From an uncultured Clostridia bacterium (GTDB taxonomy: Bacteria; Bacillota; Clostridia; Christensenellales; UBA1242), in NCBI GenBank assembly GCA_947589615.1, contig CANQBU010000061.1, positions 1 to 7,349 on the forward strand: DNA of 7,349 bases, in the 5' to 3' direction. The notes under the pieces were generated by a model. The model ran no database searches and was not told the DNA's origin. It saw nothing but the letters and a program-made list of their open reading frames with translations. The position numbers and the translations under genes were made by a program. This document shows, in pieces, positions 1 to 4,726 of this stretch; the first letter of the stretch is position 1, and each line of letters begins with the position of its first letter.

Positions 1-104
1 AGCAGCTAAAGGCGGCGGATCAGATGCTCTGGGTGAGGAAGATGAACAATATTCGGGCGAGAGCGGAGGAGGTTGTGCTTAAAGATATTATTTATAGTTT
101 ATAG
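1..104 (+). CDS. TnpV-family transposon-encoded protein, C-terminal end only
   Basis: Only the last 33 residues are visible, read in the frame that begins at base 3 and ending at TAG 102-104; the start lies outside the window. The tail contains LKAADQMLWVRKMNNIRARA followed by a Glu-Glu-Val-Val-Leu segment and an IIYSL end. From memory this matches the conserved C-terminus of TnpV proteins, which are small (about 120 aa) proteins of unknown function carried by clostridial transposons and conjugative elements. The stretch is clearly richer in G+C than the genes to its right, so it probably belongs to the host element rather than to the defence cassette. The identification rests on recognising the tail motif; the other two forward frames hit stops (TAA at 7-9, and TAA at 80-82). 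Confidence 0.72.
   Translation, partial: QLKAADQMLWVRKMNNIRARAEEVVLKDIIYSL
90..103 (+). repeat. 14-bp repeat, left copy (inverted copy at 7075-7088)
   Basis: ATTTATAGTTTATA at 90-103 is the exact reverse complement of 7075-7088. It overlaps the last codons and stop of the TnpV gene and is built on a tandem heptamer, TTTATAG twice (91-104). The two copies bracket the AT-rich cassette. Low complexity means chance cannot be excluded. Confidence 0.45.
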
Positions 105-196
105 TGATACGGATAAATGAGGGGGGATATTCATATAGACATGTTTTTGTAAAAAAATGAACGAGGTTTATTTTATATGACAAAGTAAAAATCAAG

Positions 197-225
197 TTGA
201 AATTATTCGCCCCATCGAATATAAT
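197..225 (+). promoter_or_regulatory. Sigma-A-type promoter of the HTH/restriction-modification operon
   Basis: The -35 box TTGAAA (197-202) and a perfect -10 box TATAAT (220-225) are separated by 17 nt, the ideal spacing for a housekeeping sigma-A promoter. Transcription would start near 232. That gives the first gene a leader of about 30 nt if it begins at 263. It would put the SD for the upstream ATG at 245 almost at the mRNA 5' end, which argues for the later start. Confidence 0.75.
204..221. promoter_or_regulatory. Candidate operator dyad within the promoter spacer
   Basis: TATTCG (204-209) and CGAATA (216-221) form a perfect 6-bp inverted repeat with a 6-nt gap. It lies between the -35 and -10 boxes and overlaps the first two bases of the -10. 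A dimeric DNA-binding protein sitting here would block RNA polymerase. The HTH protein encoded immediately downstream is the natural candidate, so the site may be autoregulatory. The dyad is seen directly; binding is inferred. Confidence 0.4.
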
Positions 226-262
226 ATATAAGGAACATTTAACTATGAATGAGGTAATCAAA

Positions 263-448
263 ATGGAATATATGACACCAAGCCAAGCGGCAGAAAAGTG
301 GAACATTTCACAAAGACGAGTACAGATTTTATGTGCACAAAATAGAATTGAAGGTGTGTTTAAGTTAGGAGAAAATTGGGCTATTCCGGCGAATACAGAA
401 AAGCCAAAAGATATGCGTAGGAAGGTGGAAGCTAATGAAACAGCTTAA
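263..448 (+). CDS. Small helix-turn-helix DNA-binding protein (excisionase/MerR-like fold), putative operon regulator
   Basis: A 61-aa protein consisting almost entirely of a winged helix-turn-helix. Residues 7-13 (SQAAEKW) form the first helix, residues 17-25 (QRRVQILCA) the recognition helix, and residues 31-42 (ending WAIP) the wing. A basic tail follows (KPKDMRRK). This is the pattern of short HTH_17/MerR-like proteins common in clostridial accessory regions. The start at 263 is chosen because GAGGT (251-255) lies 7 nt upstream and because the promoter places the mRNA start near 232; an in-frame ATG at 245 would add six residues. The gene overlaps the first methyltransferase by 14 nt, so the two are probably translationally coupled. 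It occupies the place where controller (C) proteins sit in many type II systems, but it is not of the usual XRE-like C-protein type. A regulatory role is inferred. Confidence 0.8.
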   Translation: MEYMTPSQAAEKWNISQRRVQILCAQNRIEGVFKLGENWAIPANTEKPKDMRRKVEANETA

Positions 449-1526
449 TGCTATTGATTTATTTTGCGGTTGTGGAGGTTTTTCAAAAGGATTTGAGGAA
501 GCGGGGTTTAATGTTTGCTTTGGTATAGATATGTGGAAGGATGCTATAATAACATATAAGCGTAATTTTCCCAATACTTTTGTTATGAATGAAGATATAA
601 CAAAAGTTAGTGGGAAGATGATACTGGATGCAATAAATATGAATGCAGATGATATTGATGTTATTTTTGGCGGTCCGCCTTGTCAGGGATTTTCGGTATC
701 AGGAAAACGAATGATAGATGATGAGAGAAATAAACTGTATAAATCATTTGTTCAAATTGTTTCAGAAATTAAGCCTAGAGTATTTGTTATGGAGAATGTT
801 CCGGGGTTGGTAAGATTATTTGAAGGGAAGGTTGCAGAACAGATTAAAGACGATTTTACAAGAATCGGTTATGAAGTAAAAATAAAGATACTTTCGGCAG
901 ACAACTTTGGAGTACCACAGCAAAGGAAAAGGGTTTTTTTTGTGGGATTGAATAAGAATAAAATTGTAAATGTTGAAAACTATTCCTATCCAACAGAGGA
1001 ATATGGAGAGGGCTTTGCTAAGCAGGCATGGACTTGTAAAGACGCTATTAGCGATTTGGATTTTGTTCCAGATAATTGTGTTATGGGGGAAGATATTGCG
1101 TATGAAATAGCACCACAGAATGATTATCAAAAAGCAATGAGAAAGGGGAGTAAACGAGTTCTTAATCATTCGATTACACTCCATAATAGTAAAACAAAAG
1201 AAATTATCGCGTTAGTTCCAGATGGTGGTAATTATAAAGACTTGCCGGAAGAATTACAGGATACAAGGAAAGTACATATCGCATGGACAAGAATGGATAG
1301 TAAAAAGCCTTGTTTTACCATTGATACCGGTCACAATCATCATTTCCATTATAAAGAAAATCGAGTACCAACTGTCAGGGAGTCGGCAAGAATACAATCG
1401 TTTCCTGATACATTTGAGTTTATAGGAATAAAAACAAGTCAGTTAAAACAAGTAGGAAATGCTGTTCCGCCTTTGCTGGCAAAGGCGGTTGCTGAAAGCG
1501 TAAAAAAAACGCTATTGGAGGAGTGA
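435..1526 (+). CDS. DNA (cytosine-5-)-methyltransferase 1 of the restriction-modification system
   Basis: A 363-aa enzyme that transfers a methyl group from S-adenosylmethionine to C5 of a target cytosine, protecting host DNA from the neighbouring nuclease. All main C5-methylase motifs are present in order: motif I, IDLFCGCGGF (7-16, cofactor binding); motif IV, GGPPCQGFS (79-87) with catalytic Cys83; motif VI, ENV (120-122); motif VIII, Q162-x-R164-x-R166; motif IX, RESARIQSFPD (315-325); motif X, GNAVPP (341-346). The target-recognition domain lies at roughly 175-310; its specificity cannot be read from sequence. Length is typical for the family. The start at 435 is supported by the purine-rich AGGAAGG at 419-425 and by the motif I position near the N-terminus. 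It overlaps the HTH gene by 14 nt and ends 3 nt before the nuclease start, whose SD is its last codons. The second methylase downstream is only distantly similar, so this is not a recent duplication. Confidence 0.96.
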   Translation: MKQLNAIDLFCGCGGFSKGFEEAGFNVCFGIDMWKDAIITYKRNFPNTFVMNEDITKVSGKMILDAINMNADDIDVIFGGPPCQGFSVSGKRMIDDERNKLYKSFVQIVSEIKPRVFVMENVPGLVRLFEGKVAEQIKDDFTRIGYEVKIKILSADNFGVPQQRKRVFFVGLNKNKIVNVENYSYPTEEYGEGFAKQAWTCKDAISDLDFVPDNCVMGEDIAYEIAPQNDYQKAMRKGSKRVLNHSITLHNSKTKEIIALVPDGGNYKDLPEELQDTRKVHIAWTRMDSKKPCFTIDTGHNHHFHYKENRVPTVRESARIQSFPDTFEFIGIKTSQLKQVGNAVPPLLAKAVAESVKKTLLEE

Positions 1527-1529
1527 TTT

Positions 1530-2963
1530 ATGTACGATCATAAAAATCAATATCGGTGTACAATTATAAGAGGAAAATCACAGAAAGAGATGGATGATTT
1601 ATTACCTGCTTATGCAAAGGTGTTGGATGAGATATGCCCATGTGATGTGGATGATTTTGAACAAAGATTTAATAATGCTTTTTCAAGATATCTTCCAGAG
1701 TCTTCACGTATTAAGAAAACGTTGGATAATCATAGGACAGAAATATCAGGTAAATTGTTTGGAATGTATTATGAGTCAGAAGATGGAAAAGTATATATGT
1801 CCGAACGTACGCAGAAATATCTCGAAGATAATGACCAGCCTGCATTTTTTAAAGATATTTGTTATAAAATGCAGTTCCCTAATGGTATGCAGAAATCTAA
1901 TACAGTACAAGAGCGTATAGACAACGGTATATGTATTAGACCTAATGCTTTTCTGTTAAAGTTTTTACAAATTGCTCAAAATGCAGGATTGGATATAAGC
2001 AAAGACGACATTGGATACTATATATTAAATTCAAAAGATGTTCTTCAAGGAAAGGCGAATCCCTATGAAGTTCTTGAGGTGGTTGCAAATGATAAAAAGA
2101 ATGGCGTACAAAGAAAAATTGTTGTACCCGGCAAAGCGAGCTCATATACCATGCAACATATAAACGAACAAATTAATTATCTCGAACTCGCAAATTTGGT
2201 TAGAATTACAGATGATAAACATGTATTTCTTAACCCAAAGGAAAGTGAAGCAATTGATATTTTCATAGAAGGGTGGAACAAGAAGCCGGACTTTGATGTT
2301 GCATCTTATGATATGACATCAGCGGAAAGTAAAAAAGAATTCCGATATGCGTGGGATGCTTACTATGCGAGACTTTCAGCGTATTCAGATAAGTTTTGTA
2401 CGAGCATTGACGCTTTGTCATATGATGTTGATCAAAAAGCAGAACTAAGTGCCCAAAAGATAAAAAAAGATGGTCGTATAAACTTAACAGAGTTTGGAGA
2501 TGAGGGGGAAGCAGTAGTTTTTGCTTATGAAAAGGACAGAGTTGCTGCATTTAATCGACATTTGGCAAATAAAGTAATTGCAATGGGAAAACAGAGGGGA
2601 ATTGGGTATGATATTCAATCGGTTATTGCAGAACCGGGAGACAGAGCAGAATTTGTTAAGTTAATAGAAGTAAAATCCACTAAACGATTAACTTGTCCCG
2701 ATGTAAATGACAATTTGTGGGTTGATACATTAAATGTAACAAGAAACGAGTGGGTTGCAGCACAACAGTATAAAGATATGTATTACATATACCGTGTGTA
2801 TTTTACTAAAAGAGGAATTTCAATGTTTATATTGTCAAATGTTTCTGAGAAATTGCAGACTGGACGAATGCAAGCAACACCCATGACATATAGAATTGAT
2901 TTTGGCAATGATAGCGTAGACAATGTTATTGAATTGCAATTGGCAGGAGGACAAAATGTATAA
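1530..2963 (+). CDS. Putative type II restriction endonuclease with DUF3883 (PD-(D/E)XK) nuclease domain
   Basis: A 477-aa protein with no close family I can name for the N-terminal two thirds. The C-terminal part (about 323-425) has the hallmarks of the DUF3883/Mrr-like nuclease fold: GDEGEA (323-328), GYDIQS (359-364), IEVKST (379-384), LNVTRNEW (401-408) and YRVYF (421-425). The likely metal-binding and catalytic residues are Asp361, Glu380 and Lys382, in a D-x18-E-x-K arrangement. Residues about 200-250 (YTMQHINEQINYLELANLV, then a predicted beta-wing) resemble a winged-helix DNA-binding module, so the N-terminal half probably recognises the site. The start at 1530 is fixed by GGAGGAG (1517-1523), 6 nt upstream. 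It lies between two C5-methyltransferases, 3 nt after the first and overlapping the second by 8 nt. That position makes it the restriction subunit. The exact cut site and cleavage mode are unknown; a methyl-directed role is possible but fits the dual-methylase context less well. Confidence 0.78.
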   Translation: MYDHKNQYRCTIIRGKSQKEMDDLLPAYAKVLDEICPCDVDDFEQRFNNAFSRYLPESSRIKKTLDNHRTEISGKLFGMYYESEDGKVYMSERTQKYLEDNDQPAFFKDICYKMQFPNGMQKSNTVQERIDNGICIRPNAFLLKFLQIAQNAGLDISKDDIGYYILNSKDVLQGKANPYEVLEVVANDKKNGVQRKIVVPGKASSYTMQHINEQINYLELANLVRITDDKHVFLNPKESEAIDIFIEGWNKKPDFDVASYDMTSAESKKEFRYAWDAYYARLSAYSDKFCTSIDALSYDVDQKAELSAQKIKKDGRINLTEFGDEGEAVVFAYEKDRVAAFNRHLANKVIAMGKQRGIGYDIQSVIAEPGDRAEFVKLIEVKSTKRLTCPDVNDNLWVDTLNVTRNEWVAAQQYKDMYYIYRVYFTKRGISMFILSNVSEKLQTGRMQATPMTYRIDFGNDSVDNVIELQLAGGQNV

Positions 2964-3915
2964 AGTAGTTTCGCTGTTTGCAGGGTGTGGTGGATGCGAT
3001 CAAGGAATTGTAGGGGATTTTGATTTTAATGGGAAACATTATAAAAAATTACCGTATAAAATTATTTATGCCCTTGATATAGATCAAAAAGCATTGAACA
3101 CGCATGCAAAAAACTTCAACTGTAAAAAACTTGTTTGTGGAGATGTGAAGGAAATTCCATCAGATGAAATACCTAATTGTGATGTTATTGTTGGTGGATT
3201 TCCGTGCCAGTCTTTTAGTACGGTTAATCCTACAAAAGATCCATTTGATGATAGGGCAAATCTTTACAAGCAAATGGTAAGAATTGTAAAAGACAAACAA
3301 CCAAAAGCTTTTGTGGCTGAAAATGTAAAAGGGTTAATGACATTACATCAAGGTTCTATTTTTAATAAAGTGAGAAAAGCATTTGAAGAAGCAGGTTATA
3401 CTTTATCCTATCAATTGTTAAATGCGGCAGATTATGGTGTGCCACAAAAAAGAGAAAGAGTTATAGTAGTGGGTATACGAAATGATATATCAAAAACGTT
3501 TGAATTTCCTAAGCCTACTAATGCTGGTAATTGGGTTCCGTTGTCTGTTGCGGTTCCCGAACTTGCCATATCTGATGAAAAATATTATTTTTCTCAAAAA
3601 GCGGTTCAAGGAATGAAGAATGCGAAAAATAATATGAAAAGGGGATTGGCGCAAGACTTAACTCAACCATCGTTAACTGTGACAAGTCATTTGGCAAAAG
3701 TAAGTTTAAATTCGAGGGATCCAGTATTGTTGGTGGATGAAAAAAAGGAGCTATATCGAAGATTTACACCAAGAGAAGCAGCAAGGATACAATCTTTCCC
3801 GGATACATTTGAATTTGCGGGAAGCGAAACAGATGCATATAGACAGATTGGCAATGCTGTTCCGCCGGTTTTATTTTGGTACATTGCAAATAAAGTATTA
3901 GGGTATATTGGATAG
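2956..3915 (+). CDS. DNA (cytosine-5-)-methyltransferase 2 of the restriction-modification system
   Basis: A 319-aa C5-cytosine methylase with motif I SLFAGCGG (6-13), motif IV GGFPCQSFS (80-88) with catalytic Cys84, ENV (122-124), Q164-x-R166-x-R168, motif IX REAARIQSFPD (273-283) and motif X GNAVPP (299-304). The target-recognition region (about 180-270) is shorter than in the first methylase and differs in sequence, so it should recognise a different sequence or the other strand of the same asymmetric site. The start is taken at 2956, not the in-frame ATG at 2923. AGGAGG (2945-2950) lies 5 nt upstream, motif I then falls at the usual position, and the extra 11 residues would read through the nuclease's last codons. 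The start overlaps the nuclease stop (ATGTATAA), indicating translational coupling. Confidence 0.95.
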   Translation: MYKVVSLFAGCGGCDQGIVGDFDFNGKHYKKLPYKIIYALDIDQKALNTHAKNFNCKKLVCGDVKEIPSDEIPNCDVIVGGFPCQSFSTVNPTKDPFDDRANLYKQMVRIVKDKQPKAFVAENVKGLMTLHQGSIFNKVRKAFEEAGYTLSYQLLNAADYGVPQKRERVIVVGIRNDISKTFEFPKPTNAGNWVPLSVAVPELAISDEKYYFSQKAVQGMKNAKNNMKRGLAQDLTQPSLTVTSHLAKVSLNSRDPVLLVDEKKELYRRFTPREAARIQSFPDTFEFAGSETDAYRQIGNAVPPVLFWYIANKVLGYIG

Positions 3916-3984
3916 AGGTATATTTTTTCCCATTTATAATGTTTTGCGTATGATAAGAGAAGTAAAAGAGGAATGATTTGAAAC

Positions 3985-4425
3985 ATGGCAGATAATCTGA
4001 CTAAAGAACAGCGGCATTTAAATATGTCACATATCAAAAGCACAGACACCTCAATTGAAATTAAGTTGCGAAAAGCTTTGTGGAAAAAAGGATATAGATA
4101 TCGGAAGAATTACAGTGTCCTACCAGGAAAACCAGATATAGCCATTACAAAGTACAAGATTGCAATTTTTTGTGATAGCGAATTTTTTCATGGGAAAGAC
4201 TGGGAGGTTTTGAAACCAAGATTACAGCGAGGAGATAATGCTGAATTTTGGGTTTCAAAAATCGAGCGGAATCGCGAACGTGACAATGAAGTTAATAAAA
4301 AACTTCTCTTTTTAGGTTGGACAGTAATTAGATTTTGGGGAAAAGATATAATGAAAAAGTCAGAAGAATGTGTGAAGGTTATTGAAGAAGCTGTTTTTGA
4401 CATTATAATGACCTTAGAAGAATGA
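3985..4425 (+). CDS. vsr: Very short patch repair (Vsr-like) T:G mismatch endonuclease
   Basis: A 146-aa protein of normal Vsr length. Vsr nicks DNA 5' of a thymine mispaired with guanine, the lesion left when 5-methylcytosine deaminates, so that repair restores the C. Visible family features are the N-terminal MSHIKSTDTSIE segment (14-25, ending in Glu25), LPGKPDI (46-52) with metal-binding Asp51, FFHG with His69, NRERD (96-100) and GWTVIRFW (111-118). The signature after Asp51 reads DSEFFHGKDW (64-73) rather than the E. coli-type CFWH/HH arrangement; this variant is known to me from other Firmicutes homologues. AGAGGA (3967-3972) is an acceptable but distant SD (12 nt). It follows the second methylase after 69 nt and fits a guard against mutation at the sites methylated by M1 and M2. 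Confidence 0.92.
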   Translation: MADNLTKEQRHLNMSHIKSTDTSIEIKLRKALWKKGYRYRKNYSVLPGKPDIAITKYKIAIFCDSEFFHGKDWEVLKPRLQRGDNAEFWVSKIERNRERDNEVNKKLLFLGWTVIRFWGKDIMKKSEECVKVIEEAVFDIIMTLEE

Positions 4426-4527
4426 ACGGTGGAAAAAGATTTTTTCTAGTATGCTACTAACAAAATGATTTGTAGAAAAATAAGAGATATATTTTTGAAA
4501 ACTATTTAGTAATAATAAGGAACAGTC

Positions 4528-4681
4528 ATGGCAAAAGATGTAAGAATTATGATATGTTGAGTTTTTGTTCGGGTGATGTAGAATTTGTAGTAGGTATAAT
4601 AAAGTAATTGATAATTCAATCAACGATGGAAATGTCAATGCACAAATGAGTCATCGAAATTGGAGCAAAAAAATAAAATAA
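4528..4681 (+). pseudogene. Remnant of a small cysteine-containing gene with two frameshifts
   Basis: An ATG at 4528 has a good SD (AAGGA, 4517-4521, 6 nt upstream) but stops after 10 codons (MAKDVRIMIC, TGA 4558-4560). A reading that changes frame twice stays coherent: MAKDVR, then YDMLSFCSGDVEF in the next frame, then CSRYNKVIDNSINDGNVNAQ and on to an SHRNWSKKIK end at TAA 4679-4681. Both changes go in the same direction and each is explained by one missing base, near 4545 and near 4586. The reconstructed product would be about 50 aa with two or more cysteines in a compact N-terminal half. I do not recognise the family. The evidence is the SD, the amino-acid plausibility and the consistent frame arithmetic. 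The alternative is non-coding spacer that reads plausibly by chance. Confidence 0.35.
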
Positions 4682-4685
4682 ATTA

Positions 4686-4711
4686 AATTCGCTACATGGT
4701 TGTAGCGAATT
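4686..4711. promoter_or_regulatory. Perfect 11-bp inverted repeat upstream of the ATPase gene
   Basis: AATTCGCTACA (4686-4696) and TGTAGCGAATT (4701-4711) are exact reverse complements separated by TGGT. The dyad ends 15 nt before the ATPase start codon and directly abuts its purine-rich SD region (4712-4721). There is no T-run after it on the + strand, so it is not a standard terminator for upstream genes. On the minus strand it is followed by an AT-rich tract with T-runs, but no gene there needs terminating. An operator or a translational-control hairpin for the ATPase is the likeliest reading. Confidence 0.6.
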
Positions 4712-4726
4712 GGAAAGAGAGTTTCA

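Noticed and set aside
157..180. Seven-codon mini-ORF (MNEVYFI), similar at its start to the ATGAATGAGGT at 245
   Set aside because: It lies upstream of the predicted transcription start, so a leader-peptide role has no support; the 10-11 matching bases are within chance.
197..262. Earlier starts for the HTH gene (ATG 197 or 245)
   Set aside because: ATG 197 coincides with the -35 box, and the SD for ATG 245 would be at the very 5' end of the predicted mRNA. ATG 263 has the better-placed GAGGT.
816..1184. Long minus-strand open frames inside the methyltransferase and other genes
   Set aside because: They are antisense to genes with full catalytic motifs, have no SD and show the Phe/Ile/Cys/His-rich composition typical of shadow frames.
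2923..2955. Upstream in-frame ATG for the second methyltransferase
   Set aside because: It lies inside the nuclease coding end without a good SD, whereas ATG 2956 has AGGAGG 5 nt away and places motif I at the usual N-terminal distance.
3916..3984. Possible separate vsr promoter (TATAAT at 3935-3940)
   Set aside because: The -10-like hexamer is perfect but no acceptable -35 lies 16-18 nt upstream; the nearest TTGGAT is 21 nt away.
4432..4459. Terminator after vsr (GAAAAA/TTTTTTC and TAGTA-TGC-TACTA)
   Set aside because: Both stems are short and nearly all A-T; the first has no loop-plus-T-run geometry and the second has no following T-tract.
4565..4600. Possible ATPase promoter (TATAAT at 4595-4600)
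   Set aside because: No -35 at proper spacing (TTGTTC is 24 nt away) and no TGN extension, so it cannot be called in such AT-rich sequence.
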